Assembly (NCBI RefSeq): GCF_030010415.1
Contig: NZ_JASCSA010000003.1
From: Cobetia amphilecti
GTDB taxonomy: Bacteria > Pseudomonadota > Gammaproteobacteria > Pseudomonadales > Halomonadaceae
DNA length: 64,000 nucleotides
Reading direction: 5' to 3' (one strand)
This document shows, in pieces, positions 8,876 through 18,320 of the stretch. The notes beneath the pieces were generated by a model, which did not search any database, was not told the DNA's origin, and worked only from the letters and a program-made list of their open reading frames with translations. Numbering within the stretch: the stretch's first letter is position 1; every line of letters begins with the position of its first letter. The position numbers and the translations under genes were made by a program.

Positions 8876-9760
8876 CTACGCTTGCCCTTTTCCGGATTCT
8901 TGGGAATCGATGGCCTCACGCGGACCAGGCGCAGTGGCGCCGGTCACTGCATGGCGAGTCTTGCTGATGGGGGCGCAGGCGCGAAGTACTGCCTGCGTCA
9001 GGGCCCCGGGTGAAGCGTCCTCGGCGACCGTCACGCGCTCGAAACCATGAGCGTGTGCCAGTGTAGCCAAACGGTGGCTCGACACGATTAGCGGTTGGTG
9101 CAAGGCCTGCGGCGTCACCGATGCCATCACCGTCTCGAGCAGTTCATTGCTGGTCACCACCATTGCATCATACGCGCCCGCCGCCAGACGGCCAGCCTGT
9201 TGCGGCGACAAAGCCAACGGAAGGCGTCGATAAAGTGCCAGACGCGTGACCTGAGCCCCCCGTGCCACCAGCGTCTCTTCCAGCAGCGGACGCCCGCCTT
9301 CACCGGCCACCAGCAACCAGCGCTGACCCGCAAGCGCCCTGAGCGACGGCAGTGACAGCAAGGCTTCGCTGGTGGTGCCGACCGGCGCATCGCGCTCGGC
9401 ATGCTCACCGCGCGTGGCGCGCGGCGGAACACGCACCGGCACCCCCAGCCGCGAATGCAGCACTTCGGCCGTGGCCGCGCCGACAGCATAGAAGCTGACG
9501 CCTTCGGGCAGCTGTGGCCACCACTCCTCCAGCCAATCGGCCAGATAGCCGGCGGCCTGGGGCGAGGTCACGATCACGCCGCGATACAGATCGACATCGA
9601 TGATCGCCTGGCGCGCGGCGGGTTCCAGCGGCAAGGCCTCGAGCGCCATCAGCTTGAGGCATTCCACCTCGCAGCCGGCCTCACTCAGCATCGCATCGAG
9701 AACCGCTCCGCGCGAGCCCGGCCGCGTCGTCAACACCTCAAGACGCGACGCCTTTGCCAT
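8876..9760 (-). CDS. hemD: Uroporphyrinogen-III synthase
   Basis: Cyclises hydroxymethylbilane to uroporphyrinogen III, the branch point to haem, sirohaem and cobalamin. The 294-residue product starts at MAKASRLEVLTTRPG (ATG at 9760, 10 bp after the hemC stop); the frame remains open upstream but only as the antisense-free shadow of hemC. Family features include VTSPQAAGYLADWL, the FYAVGAATAEVL segment near residue 105, and VTSNELLETV with the C-terminal PLIVSSHRLATLAHAHGF pattern. A C-terminal tail of about 30 residues is not conserved. It lies between hemC and hemX in one minus-strand operon. Confidence 0.93.
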   Translation of the reverse strand: MAKASRLEVLTTRPGSRGAVLDAMLSEAGCEVECLKLMALEALPLEPAARQAIIDVDLYRGVIVTSPQAAGYLADWLEEWWPQLPEGVSFYAVGAATAEVLHSRLGVPVRVPPRATRGEHAERDAPVGTTSEALLSLPSLRALAGQRWLLVAGEGGRPLLEETLVARGAQVTRLALYRRLPLALSPQQAGRLAAGAYDAMVVTSNELLETVMASVTPQALHQPLIVSSHRLATLAHAHGFERVTVAEDASPGALTQAVLRACAPISKTRHAVTGATAPGPREAIDSQESGKGQA

Positions 9761-9770
9761 CGCTGACACC

Positions 9771-10718
9771 TCAGCCACGAGCGTCGCCGTAGACCGCCGC
9801 CAGAATCTCGCCGGCACCCTGGGAGAGCAGGTCTTCGGCGACGGCGACGCCCAGCGCTTCCGGCGCATCGGACGGACCACGCGCTTCGGCGCGCAGGATG
9901 ACCGTCCCGTCGGGGTTGCCGACCAGCGCGCGCAGCCACAGCTGGCTGCCGCCTTCCTCGAGCACGGCATAGCCGCCGATCGGCACCTGACAGCCACCTT
10001 CCAGATGCGTGTTCATGGCGCGCTCTGCCAGCACGCAACGGCTGGAGTCTTCATGAGCCAGCGGCTCGAGCAGCGCAAGAATCTCCTCGTCCTGCAGGTT
10101 GCACTCGATGCCGAGCGCGCCCTGGCCACAGGCTGGCAAGCAGGTCTCGGCGTCCATCTCGGCGGTGATGCGCGCATCCAGCTCGAGGCGCTGCAGGCCG
10201 GAAGTGGCCAGAATGATGGCGTCGAACTCACCGGCATCCAGCTTGCCGAGACGCGTCTGGACATTGCCGCGCAGGCTCAGCACTTCCAGGTCCGGGCGTG
10301 CCGCCTTGGCCTGCAGACCACGACGCAGGCTGGAGGTGCCCAGGCGCGCGCCCTGCGGCAGGGCATCGAAGTTGGCACAGGTGTTGGACACGAAGGCGTC
10401 GGTCGGGGCGTGACGCTCGAGAATCACCGCCAGTCCCAGCGACTCCGGGAAGTGCATCGGCACGTCCTTCATGGAGTGCACGGCGATATCGGCGCGACCG
10501 TCGAGCATCGCCTCTTCCAGCTCCTTCACGAACAGCCCCTTGCCGCCGATCTTGGCCAGCGGGGTATCGAGAATCTTGTCACCACGCGTCGACATCGGCA
10601 CCAGCTCGACGCTCAGGCCAGGATGCAGGGCCTCGAGTCGCGCCTTGACGTGTTCGGCCTGCCACAGGGCGAGCAGGCTCTTGCGGGTCGCGATACGCAG
10701 AATCTCACGGCGGGGCAC
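9771..10718 (-). CDS. hemC: Porphobilinogen deaminase (hydroxymethylbilane synthase)
   Basis: Polymerises four porphobilinogens into hydroxymethylbilane. The 315-residue product matches the usual length (313 in E. coli). I place the start at GTG 10718 because AAGGAG lies 7 bases upstream and the protein then begins with MPRREILRIATRKS, as in homologues; an ATG further upstream would add an unconserved leader. Motifs seen: RIATRKSLLALWQAEHV, GGKGLFVKELEEAM, DIAVHSMKDVP, the arginine-rich GTSSLRR, and HLEGGCQVPIGG, whose Cys carries the dipyrromethane cofactor. First gene of hemCDXY, divergent from argH; a possible -10 (TATGAT, 10818-10813) lies upstream. Confidence 0.96.
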   Translation of the reverse strand: MPRREILRIATRKSLLALWQAEHVKARLEALHPGLSVELVPMSTRGDKILDTPLAKIGGKGLFVKELEEAMLDGRADIAVHSMKDVPMHFPESLGLAVILERHAPTDAFVSNTCANFDALPQGARLGTSSLRRGLQAKAARPDLEVLSLRGNVQTRLGKLDAGEFDAIILATSGLQRLELDARITAEMDAETCLPACGQGALGIECNLQDEEILALLEPLAHEDSSRCVLAERAMNTHLEGGCQVPIGGYAVLEEGGSQLWLRALVGNPDGTVILRAEARGPSDAPEALGVAVAEDLLSQGAGEILAAVYGDARG

Positions 10719-10993
10719 GGCATTCTCCTTGCTGGCGCGCAATGCACGCCATCTGATTCGAAGTTGTTGAGCAAACATGACTGACGAACAGCGCTGCCCT
10801 CTGATGACACTTATCATAAAGCCAGTCACCTCAGGGGGAAAATCCGTGGCACGCTTTCCTGCGATCCGCCGGACTGGCCGCGGCCCCTCGCCCACGCGCA
10901 GGAGTCTGGTACACTCCAAGGTCAACGATACCGGCTGCGCGACCGTGCACCGGACGCCGAACTCTGGACACGTCACCACAATTCGAGATCCCG

Positions 10994-12388
10994 ATGAGCG
11001 AATCTACCAATCAGTCCTGGGGCGGCCGCTTCAGCGAGCCGACCGATGCCTTCGTGGCACGTTTCACCGCCTCCGTCGATTTTGATCAGCGCATGGCGCA
11101 GCACGACATCCAGGGCTCCATCGCCCACGCCACCATGCTGGCCGGTGTCGGCGTGCTGAGCGAAGAAGAACGCGACGTCATCATCGCGGGACTGAAGGAA
11201 ATCAGTGAAGAGATCGCGCGGGGCGAATTCGAGTGGTCCGTGGCACTGGAAGACGTGCACATGAACATCGAGGCACGCCTGACCGCCAAGATCGGCATCA
11301 CCGGCAAGAAGCTGCACACCGGCCGTTCACGCAACGACCAGGTCGCCACCGACATCCGCCTCTATCTGCGTGACGAGATCGACGCCATCGACGCCGAACT
11401 GACGCGTCTGCGCGAAGGCATGTTGGGGCTGGCCGAGCAGGAAGCCGACACCATCATGCCGGGCTTCACTCACCTGCAGAGCGCCCAGCCGGTCACCTTC
11501 GGCCACCACCTGCTGGCCTGGCAGGAAATGGTCGCCCGCGACCAGGACCGCCTGCGTGACTGCCGCGTGCGCATGAACGTGCTGCCGCTGGGCGCCGCGG
11601 CGCTGGCCGGCACCACCTTCCCCATCGACCGTCACGTCACCAGCGAGCTGCTCGGCTTCGACCGTCCGACCGAGAACAGCCTCGATTCGGTCAGCGATCG
11701 TGACTTCGCCATCGAATTCACCAGCTTCGCCAGCCTGCTGATGATGCACCTGTCACGCATGAGCGAAGAGCTGGTGCTGTGGACCAGCGCCCAGTTCGAC
11801 TTCATCGACCTGCCTGATCGCTTCTGCACCGGCTCCTCCATCATGCCGCAGAAGAAGAACCCGGACGTGCCGGAGCTGGTGCGCGGCAAGACCGGCCGTG
11901 TCTATGGCCACCTGATGAGCCTGCTGACCCTGATGAAGTCCCAGCCGCTGGCGTACAACAAGGACAATCAGGAAGACAAGGAGCCGCTGTTCGATACCAT
12001 CGATACCGTGCGCGGCAGCCTGCGTGCCTTCGCCGACATGATTCCGGCGATCCGCGCCAAGTCCGACAACATGTATGCCTCGGCCAGCAAGGGCTTTGCC
12101 ACCGCGACCGACCTGGCGGATTACCTGGTGCGCAAGGGCGTCGCCTTCCGTGATGCCCACGAGATCGTCGGCAAGTCCGTCGCCTTCGGCATCGAACAGC
12201 AGCGCGACCTGTCCGAGATGACCCTGGCAGAGCTCCAGCAGTTCTCCGACACCATCGAGCAGGATGTCTTCGACGTGCTGACGCTGGAAGGCTCCGTCGC
12301 GGCGCGCAATCACATCGGTGGCACCGCGCCGAACCAGGTCCGCGCTGCCGTGCAGCGTGCGCGTGACGCCCTGGCCTCGCGCGCCTGA
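10994..12388 (+). CDS. argH: Argininosuccinate lyase
   Basis: Last step of arginine synthesis, splitting argininosuccinate into arginine and fumarate. The 464-residue product is full length. It starts SWGGRFSEPTD, has the region EDVHMNIEARL and the fumarase/aspartase superfamily signature GSSIMPQKKNPDVPE near residues 279-293, in which the Ser supplies the catalytic base, plus HTGRSRNDQVATD near residue 106. Divergent from hemC and 80 bp upstream of lptM. A -10-like TACACT (10909-10914) precedes it without a good -35. Confidence 0.97.
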   Translation: MSESTNQSWGGRFSEPTDAFVARFTASVDFDQRMAQHDIQGSIAHATMLAGVGVLSEEERDVIIAGLKEISEEIARGEFEWSVALEDVHMNIEARLTAKIGITGKKLHTGRSRNDQVATDIRLYLRDEIDAIDAELTRLREGMLGLAEQEADTIMPGFTHLQSAQPVTFGHHLLAWQEMVARDQDRLRDCRVRMNVLPLGAAALAGTTFPIDRHVTSELLGFDRPTENSLDSVSDRDFAIEFTSFASLLMMHLSRMSEELVLWTSAQFDFIDLPDRFCTGSSIMPQKKNPDVPELVRGKTGRVYGHLMSLLTLMKSQPLAYNKDNQEDKEPLFDTIDTVRGSLRAFADMIPAIRAKSDNMYASASKGFATATDLADYLVRKGVAFRDAHEIVGKSVAFGIEQQRDLSEMTLAELQQFSDTIEQDVFDVLTLEGSVAARNHIGGTAPNQVRAAVQRARDALASRA

Positions 12389-12468
12389 TCATCCTCTTTC
12401 GGGCCTGGTCGCCACCCATGGCAACCGGGCCCGCATCGCTCTATCGCTTGCTGCCAGGAGGCCGCCCG

Positions 12469-12690
12469 ATGCGTCATCTGATGAGCCAGTCCGCCCGTCA
12501 TACCCTTCGCACCTTCGCGGCGCTGCTGCTGGGTGCTGGCCTGCTGGCCGGCTGCGGCCAGAAAGGCCCGCTCTACCTGCCGGCGGACGCCGATGCCGGT
12601 GGTCAGCGTGCCGAAGCTCCCGCGCCGGCAGCTGACGCCTCCGAGACAGAGAGCACCGCCGCTGCCGAGACTTCCGGCAGCGACGCCTGA
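12469..12690 (+). CDS. lptM: LptM (YifL-type) small lipoprotein
   Basis: The 73-residue product starts at an ATG preceded by AGGAGG. It has a lipoprotein signal peptide ending LLAGC, and the mature sequence begins CGQKGPLYLP, the hallmark of LptM/YifL. In E. coli LptM joins the LptD-LptE translocon and helps LptD disulphide maturation. The C-terminal 40 residues are Ala/Glu/Ser-rich and disordered. It lies between argH and lysA, the usual place in gammaproteobacteria (next to lysA/dapF). Confidence 0.92.
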   Translation: MRHLMSQSARHTLRTFAALLLGAGLLAGCGQKGPLYLPADADAGGQRAEAPAPAADASETESTAAAETSGSDA

Positions 12691-12750
12691 GCCCCCTTAT
12701 TCATCTCCGGCGGGTGATGCCCGCCGGCGCGACATCTTGCAGGCCGGATC

Positions 12751-14022
12751 ATGGATCACTTCGTTTATCAGGATGGCGTGCTGCACGCCGAAGACGTCTC
12801 GCTCGCCACGCTGGCCGAGCAGTTCGGCACGCCGTGCTACGTCTACAGCCGTGCCACGCTCGAGCGCCACTTCAAGGCCTATCAGGATGCGCTGGGCGAC
12901 CACCCGCACCTCATCTGCTATGCCGTGAAGGCCAATTCCAACCTGGCGGTGCTCAATGTGCTGGCACGTCTGGGCGCCGGCTTCGACATCGTCTCCGCCG
13001 GTGAGCTGGAGCGCGTCATCAAGGCCGGCGGCGACCCCGCCAAGGTGGTGTTCTCCGGCGTCGCCAAGCAGGCCGGCGAGATGGAGCGTGCACTGGAGCT
13101 GGGCATCAAGTGCTTCAACGTCGAGTCGCTGCCGGAGCTTGAGCGCCTCAACGCCGTCTCCGGCCGTCTCGGACGCGTCGCGCCGGTGTCACTGCGCATC
13201 AATCCCGACGTCGATGCCGGCACTCACCCGTACATCTCCACTGGCCTCAAGGCCAACAAGTTCGGCATTCCGGTCGAACAGGCGCTGGAGGTCTACGAGA
13301 TCGCCAACGCCATGGAGCACGTGCAGGTGGTCGGTGCCGACTGCCATATCGGCTCCCAGCTGACCGAGCTGGCGCCCTTCCTCGATTCCCTCGAACGCCT
13401 GCTGGTCCTGCTGGATCGCCTGCGTGAACGCGGCATCGTCATCGAGCATCTCGATCTCGGCGGCGGCCTCGGCGTGCCCTACCAGAACGAGACTCCGCCG
13501 GAGCCCTTCGCCTACGCCAGCGCCCTGCTGGAGCGCCTGGCCCGCTATGAGCACGGCAGCGAGATGACGCTGCTGTTCGAACCGGGCCGCTCCATCGCCG
13601 CCAACGCCGGCGTGCTGCTGACCCGTGTCGAATACCTCAAGCCCGGTGAAGAGAAGAACTTCGCCATCATCGATGCCGGCATGAATGACCTGATCCGCCC
13701 GTCGCTGTACCAGGCGTGGCAGAACATCGTCACCGTCGACACGCGCGAGGCGCGCAAGTCCGCCAGCTACGATGTGGTCGGTCCGGTCTGCGAGACCGGT
13801 GACTTCCTCGGCAAGGACCGCGAACTGGCCATCGCGCCGGGCGACCTGCTCGCCGTGCGCTCTTCAGGTGCCTACGGCTTCGTAATGGCCTCGAGCTACA
13901 ACAGCCGCTGCCGTCCTGCCGAGGTGATGGTCGATGGCCCCGAGATGCACCTGGTGCGTCGTCGCGAGCGCCTCGAAGAACTGTGGACCGGTGAGCAACT
14001 GCTCCCGGAAGGTGATGCCTGA
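12751..14022 (+). CDS. lysA: Diaminopimelate decarboxylase
   Basis: PLP enzyme of fold type III that decarboxylates meso-diaminopimelate to L-lysine. The 423-residue product has the PLP lysine at about residue 60 in CYAVKANSNLAVL, then GAGFDIVSAGELERV, HIGSQLT, the Gly-rich phosphate-binding LDLGGGLGVPY, EPGRSIAANAG and the dimer-partner motif PVCETGDFLGKDR with its active-site Cys. The stop codon overlaps the dapF start (TGATG), so the lysine-pathway pair is coupled. Confidence 0.97.
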   Translation: MDHFVYQDGVLHAEDVSLATLAEQFGTPCYVYSRATLERHFKAYQDALGDHPHLICYAVKANSNLAVLNVLARLGAGFDIVSAGELERVIKAGGDPAKVVFSGVAKQAGEMERALELGIKCFNVESLPELERLNAVSGRLGRVAPVSLRINPDVDAGTHPYISTGLKANKFGIPVEQALEVYEIANAMEHVQVVGADCHIGSQLTELAPFLDSLERLLVLLDRLRERGIVIEHLDLGGGLGVPYQNETPPEPFAYASALLERLARYEHGSEMTLLFEPGRSIAANAGVLLTRVEYLKPGEEKNFAIIDAGMNDLIRPSLYQAWQNIVTVDTREARKSASYDVVGPVCETGDFLGKDRELAIAPGDLLAVRSSGAYGFVMASSYNSRCRPAEVMVDGPEMHLVRRRERLEELWTGEQLLPEGDA

Positions 14023-14852
14023 TGCTGGTGAACTTCACCAAGATGCACGGACTGGGCAATGACTTCATGGTCATTGACCTGATCTCGCAGCGCAGTCGCC
14101 TGCGCGATGCCGATATCCGCCGTCTGGCGGACCGCAACTTCGGCATCGGCTTCGACCAGCTGCTGGTGGTCGAGCCGCCCCGCGACCCGGACATGGACTT
14201 CCGCTATCGCATCTACAATGCCGATGGCAGTGAAGTCGAGAACTGCGGCAACGGGGCGCGCTGCTTCGCGCGCTTCGTGCGTGAACAGCGCCTGACCACC
14301 AAGCGCGAGATTCGCGTCGAGACGGCCGGCGGCCCGCTGACCCTGGTCGTGGCCGAGGATGGCCGTGTGCGCGTCGATATGGGCGCGCCGCGCTTCGCCC
14401 CCGCCGCGTTGCCCTTCGAGGCCGAGGCCGACCTGCCGGTGCACACCCTGGATGTCGACGGCGAGACGCTGGAAATCGGCGTCGTCTCGATGGGAAACCC
14501 CCACGCAGTGCTGCTGGTCGACAGTGTCGAACAGGCCCCGGTGCTGACGCTGGGCCCACTGATCGAGGCGCATCCGCGCTTCGCCAAGCGCGTCAATGCC
14601 GGCTTCCTCGAGGTCGTCTCGCCGCACGAAGCGCGCCTGCGCGTCTTCGAGCGCGGCGTCGGCGAGACGCTGGCCTGTGGCACCGGCGCCTGTGCGGCGG
14701 TCGCGTCCGGCATTCGCCGTGGCCTGCTGGCAAGCCCGGTCAATGTCACGCTGCCCGGCGGTACCCTGAGCATCGAATGGGGTGGCGACGGCCAGCCGGT
14801 ATTCATGACCGGCCCCGCCGAGACCGTCTTCGAAGGCCGCATCATCCTGTAG
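14022..14852 (+). CDS. dapF: Diaminopimelate epimerase
   Basis: Converts LL- to meso-diaminopimelate for lysine and peptidoglycan synthesis, using two cysteines without cofactor. The 276-residue product begins FTKMHGLGNDFMVID and has both catalytic cysteines: Cys75 in VENCGNGARCF and the second in LACGTGACAA near residue 219. The start overlaps the lysA stop by one base. Followed 80 bp later by the DUF484 gene. Confidence 0.97.
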   Translation: MLVNFTKMHGLGNDFMVIDLISQRSRLRDADIRRLADRNFGIGFDQLLVVEPPRDPDMDFRYRIYNADGSEVENCGNGARCFARFVREQRLTTKREIRVETAGGPLTLVVAEDGRVRVDMGAPRFAPAALPFEAEADLPVHTLDVDGETLEIGVVSMGNPHAVLLVDSVEQAPVLTLGPLIEAHPRFAKRVNAGFLEVVSPHEARLRVFERGVGETLACGTGACAAVASGIRRGLLASPVNVTLPGGTLSIEWGGDGQPVFMTGPAETVFEGRIIL

Positions 14853-14932
14853 ATCGCCAGCCCCAGCCGAGGGACGCCGCCGGAAACATGGCCGACAGCG
14901 TCCCGCTGCCAACCGTCCGCAAGGAGTCCCAC

Positions 14933-15724
14933 ATGGCCGAGTCACCCGTGTCACGTCGCCCGCGCACGCTGGACCCGGATCGGGTCGCCGAATGGCTGGC
15001 CACGCATCCCGATTTCTTCGAGGGGCGTGAAGGGTTGCTGCAACGCATGCGGGTGCCACACCCGGAAGCGCGCGGCGGCAGCATCTCGTTGCTGGAGCGG
15101 CTGGTACATGACCTGCGCGGGCGGACCGATCAGGCAGAAGAGCGCCTCGAGGAGTTGTTGACCGCCGCGCGCGACAACGAGAGTCGCTATCAGCGTCTGC
15201 GTCAGCTGGTGCTGGATCTGCTCGATGCCGAGTCCGATGATGCGCTGGCCGAAACGCTGGCCACGCGTCTCAGCGAGCTGTTCGACATCGCTGCCGTCTG
15301 CCTGTGGCAGCGCGACGCCGGTGCCTCGGCACAGCCACCACGCCAAACGCTCGACGATGCGCGCGGCGAGCAGTTCGAGCGCCTGCTCGAGGGTCGCGCC
15401 AGTCGCTGCCTGGCCATGCCGCGCACGCGCTGGGAAGCCCTGCTGCCCGACCATCAATGGCCACTCGGCGCCGACTGCGCAGACCTCGTCGATGCCAGCC
15501 AGGCCGATGCCACGCGCGGCTCCGCCGTCATCGTGCGCCTGACCCGCGGCGAGTGCCTGGGCTATCTGGTGGTGGCGAGTGCCGATGCCGAGCAGTTCCG
15601 GGCCGGTCTCGACACCCTGTTTCCCGAATACCTCGGCGACGTGCTGGCCCGCTGCCTGGGCCGCGATGGCCCGGGCCAGGCGCCACTGCGCTCCTCGAGC
15701 CGTGACGACCAGGCCAGCCGATGA
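14933..15724 (+). CDS. DUF484 family protein (YigA-like, GAF fold)
   Basis: The 263-residue product starts at an ATG with AAGGAG 7 bases upstream. It has the conserved N-terminal VAEWLATHPDFFEG and a short coiled coil (SLLERLVHDLRGRTDQAEERLEELL), followed by a GAF-like domain (about 90-240). The DUF484 family is nearly always encoded between dapF and xerC, as here; its function is unknown. The stop overlaps the xerC start (ATGA), indicating one operon dapF-DUF484-xerC-yigB. Confidence 0.92.
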   Translation: MAESPVSRRPRTLDPDRVAEWLATHPDFFEGREGLLQRMRVPHPEARGGSISLLERLVHDLRGRTDQAEERLEELLTAARDNESRYQRLRQLVLDLLDAESDDALAETLATRLSELFDIAAVCLWQRDAGASAQPPRQTLDDARGEQFERLLEGRASRCLAMPRTRWEALLPDHQWPLGADCADLVDASQADATRGSAVIVRLTRGECLGYLVVASADAEQFRAGLDTLFPEYLGDVLARCLGRDGPGQAPLRSSSRDDQASR

Positions 15725-16815
15725 GCCGCCTCGAGTCGGTCCGCGGCGCCTCGGTCGTCGACACATCCACCGACGACGCCTCAGCGAGCAACGCCGAGCG
15801 TGTTGCCGCCGAGCAGGCGCTGTCCGCGACCTGTCGGGAATTTCTGGCCGAGCTTGCCCTCGACAGCAGCCACGCAACCGTCAGCGCCTACGCGCGTGAT
15901 CTGCAGGCGTTGACCGCCTTCATGCTGCGTCCCGCAGCGGACAGCAGCGCCGCTCATGCAAAGGGTGCGCCGCCCCTGCCGCAGGATTGGCAGGCGCTGG
16001 ACGTGCCGACGCTCAGGCGTTTTCTGGGCGCCGAGCGCAGTCGTGGCCTCGCGCCGCGCTCATTGGCGCGGCGGCGCGCGGCGATCAGCCGTTTCTGTGG
16101 CTGGTTGGTAGAACAGGATGTGCTGCCACACAACCCGGCGGGGCTGGTGCAGACCCCGCGCCTGCCGGACCACCTGCCACGCCCGGTGGATATCGACAGC
16201 CTGGCGCGCTTTCTCGACTGCCCACATGACGGCACGCCGCTGGCGATCCGCGATCAGGCAATGCTGGAACTGCTCTACGGCGCGGGCTTGCGTCTCTCGG
16301 AGCTGGTCAGCCTCGACCTCGACATGCTGGAAACCCGCCGCCTGCGCGTACGCGGCAAGGGCGACAAGCCCCGCCAGCTGCCGATCGGCTCACGCGCCCG
16401 CCAGGCGCTGGATGCCTGGCTGGTGGTGCGTGGCCAGCTCGCCGCCCGGGACGAGCCGGCATTGTTCGTCGGCCAGCAGGGGCGTCGCCTCGGTCAGCGT
16501 GGGGTTCAGCTCAGGCTGGTGACGCAGGCGAAAGAACGCGGCCTGCCCGAGCATCTGCACCCGCACCGCCTGCGCCACTCCTTCGCCAGTCATCTGCTCG
16601 AATCCAGCGGCGACCTGCGCGCCGTGCAGGAACTACTGGGGCACGCTCACCTCTCGACCACCCAGGTCTACACGCGCCTCGACTGGCAGCAACTGGCCAG
16701 CGCCTATGATCAGGCGCACCCTCGCGCCCGCCGCCAGCGCGGATCAGCGACGGCAACATCAGACACCGACGTCGCCTCCCCTATTGATGCTCCACTCAAG
16801 GATGACACCCTGTGA
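15721..16815 (+). CDS. xerC: Tyrosine recombinase XerC
   Basis: Resolves chromosome dimers at dif together with XerD. The 364-residue product has an SAM-like core-binding domain (about 30-140) and the catalytic domain with the full residue set: Arg191 in GAGLRLSEL, Lys214, His282 and Arg285 in HPHRLRHSFASHLL, His308 in LLGHAHLSTTQVY and nucleophile Tyr317. The N-terminus has about 30 extra residues, and an insert rich in Ala/Pro near residues 70-90 makes it longer than E. coli XerC (298). Start and stop overlap both neighbours. Confidence 0.95.
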   Translation: MSRLESVRGASVVDTSTDDASASNAERVAAEQALSATCREFLAELALDSSHATVSAYARDLQALTAFMLRPAADSSAAHAKGAPPLPQDWQALDVPTLRRFLGAERSRGLAPRSLARRRAAISRFCGWLVEQDVLPHNPAGLVQTPRLPDHLPRPVDIDSLARFLDCPHDGTPLAIRDQAMLELLYGAGLRLSELVSLDLDMLETRRLRVRGKGDKPRQLPIGSRARQALDAWLVVRGQLAARDEPALFVGQQGRRLGQRGVQLRLVTQAKERGLPEHLHPHRLRHSFASHLLESSGDLRAVQELLGHAHLSTTQVYTRLDWQQLASAYDQAHPRARRQRGSATATSDTDVASPIDAPLKDDTL

Positions 16816-17531
16816 CGCCTGCCAATGCGCCTCGCCTGACGGCCTTGACCTTCGATCTCGATGACACCCTGTGGGCCAATCGCGCGGTGATGGAGCGCGC
16901 CGAGGCCGAGCATTACGCCTGGCTGGATGGCGAGATCGGGCATGCCAACGACTTCCCCCTCGAGGAATACACCCGCCGCCGCATGGCGCTGGGGCTGGAG
17001 CACCCGCTGCGCCGCGGTGATTTCACTTGGCTGCGCCGCGAGGCCATGCACGCCATGCTGCGCGATGCCGGGCATGATGATGAGCAGGCGGGCCACTGGT
17101 CACGCGCCGCCATCGAGCGTTTCCTGGCGCTGCGCCACGAATTGACGCCCTTCCCGGAAGCCAGCGAGCTGCTCGACTCCCTCGCCCGCGATTACCGCCT
17201 TGGTGCCATCACCAATGGCAATGTCGACCTGGCTCGCCTCGCGCTGGATCATCATTTCGAGTTCAGCATCGCCGCCGGCGAATGGCTGGCGCCCAAGCCG
17301 GATGCGCGCCCCTTCCTCGCCGCCATGGCTCGCCTGGGCAGCCGGCCCTCCACCACCCTGCATATCGGTGACTCATGGAAGGAAGATGCCTTGCCTGCCG
17401 CGCGCCTGGGCATGCAGGCTGCCTGGATCGACGTCAAGGGCCAGGGCGCCCCGGCCCCCGTCCCGGCAGGCGTACATGTCATCTCGCATGTCCGCGAACT
17501 GCCGGCGCTGATTGCACGCCTGAATGACTGA
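16812..17531 (+). CDS. yigB: HAD-family flavin-nucleotide phosphatase YigB
   Basis: HAD hydrolase that in E. coli dephosphorylates 5-amino-6-(ribitylamino)uracil phosphate and FMN. The 239-residue product starts at GTG 16812 inside the xerC stop (GTGA). HAD motifs: I, TFDLDDTLW with Asp15 and Asp17; II, GAITNGN; III/IV, APKPDARPF and HIGDSWKEDALPA. The position directly after xerC is the same as in E. coli and Pseudomonas. Terminal gene of the dapF operon. Confidence 0.93.
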   Translation: MTPANAPRLTALTFDLDDTLWANRAVMERAEAEHYAWLDGEIGHANDFPLEEYTRRRMALGLEHPLRRGDFTWLRREAMHAMLRDAGHDDEQAGHWSRAAIERFLALRHELTPFPEASELLDSLARDYRLGAITNGNVDLARLALDHHFEFSIAAGEWLAPKPDARPFLAAMARLGSRPSTTLHIGDSWKEDALPAARLGMQAAWIDVKGQGAPAPVPAGVHVISHVRELPALIARLND

Positions 17532-17630
17532 GTGACGGTGTAAGTGTGGGAATGACTGAGCAACCGACGGCTGAGGCTCAAGGTGTGGCGCGCCTGATGC
17601 GCCTGATGCACCCGATGACTGAGTGAATTA

Positions 17631-17677
17631 AAACTTGTACAAAAATGACGCCTCAACCATATTTCATGTACAAGTTT
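17631..17677. repeat. Perfect 10-bp inverted repeat upstream of a small membrane-protein gene
   Basis: AAACTTGTAC (17631-17640) and GTACAAGTTT (17668-17677) are exact inverted copies 27 bp apart. The AT-rich arms, absence of a T-tract and location about 90 bp before a gene start favour a pair of operator half-sites over a terminator. No cognate regulator is seen nearby. Confidence 0.55.
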
Positions 17678-17767
17678 CTCAGCGTCGTCGATGTTGAACC
17701 CTGTCTGGGGTTCCTGAATCTGCGCTGGGAGATGCCTGCCACCTCGACCTCAAAAGGAGAGGCCAGC

Positions 17768-18178
17768 ATGAGCACCCACTCACTCCCGCGCTACCGTGTG
17801 TCATCTTCCTCTCCCCAGAGGCCGCCCCTGCATGGTGAAGGAGAGCAGCGCGCAACGATCATGACGCCCTCGCGTCAGACCAGCCGCGCCCTGCTGAAAG
17901 GCGTCGCCATCGTGCTGGCATCTGCGTTGCTGGTCATCGTGGCGGTCTACAGTGGGCGTGCCAGCCTCGCGACGCTGCAATCCGGCGTGCAGGAGGCCCC
18001 GGCGGCCTCACCACAGGAGGCCATGCGCAGCCTGCTCGTCCCCAGCGAGGCCGTGACGATGCCGGAAGTCGTCGAGCCCGCGGCAAAGGTGCCGCATATT
18101 CTCTCGGCACCCAGGGAGACAAGCTCTCTGACCCGCCTTGACCCCATCAGCAGCGCGCCTCGCAGCCTGTTCATGTGA
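17768..18178 (+). CDS. Hypothetical single-pass membrane protein
   Basis: I do not recognise a family. The 136-residue product starts at an ATG preceded by AAAGGAG; an internal ATG at 17861 would remove a disordered leader. It has a basic, Ser/Pro-rich N-terminus (about 1-40), one membrane helix (about 46-66, VAIVLASALLVIVAVYSG) and a periplasmic or cytoplasmic tail rich in Pro, Ala and Ser. By the positive-inside rule the N-terminus is cytoplasmic. It is monocistronic, with an AAACTTGTAC inverted repeat upstream and a strong terminator downstream, so a real transcript is likely. Confidence 0.55.
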   Translation: MSTHSLPRYRVSSSSPQRPPLHGEGEQRATIMTPSRQTSRALLKGVAIVLASALLVIVAVYSGRASLATLQSGVQEAPAASPQEAMRSLLVPSEAVTMPEVVEPAAKVPHILSAPRETSSLTRLDPISSAPRSLFM

Positions 18179-18236
18179 GTGGCCCTGGGGGAGCGCGAAA
18201 GCGCAGATGTGAGTGACAGCGTGCCTGTCGTAACGC

Positions 18237-18264
18237 AAACGGCCACCCCGAGGGGTGGCCGTTT
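18237..18264. terminator. Bidirectional terminator between the membrane-protein gene and engB
   Basis: Inverted repeat AAACGGCCACCCC (18237-18249) and GGGGTGGCCGTTT (18252-18264) between two converging genes. Arms end in AAA/TTT, consistent with termination in both directions. Confidence 0.8.
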
Positions 18265-18320
18265 CGTCATGCAAGGTGGCGTGGTTCGAGGCTTCGCCCC
18301 AAATCGCCTTACACCTTCAG

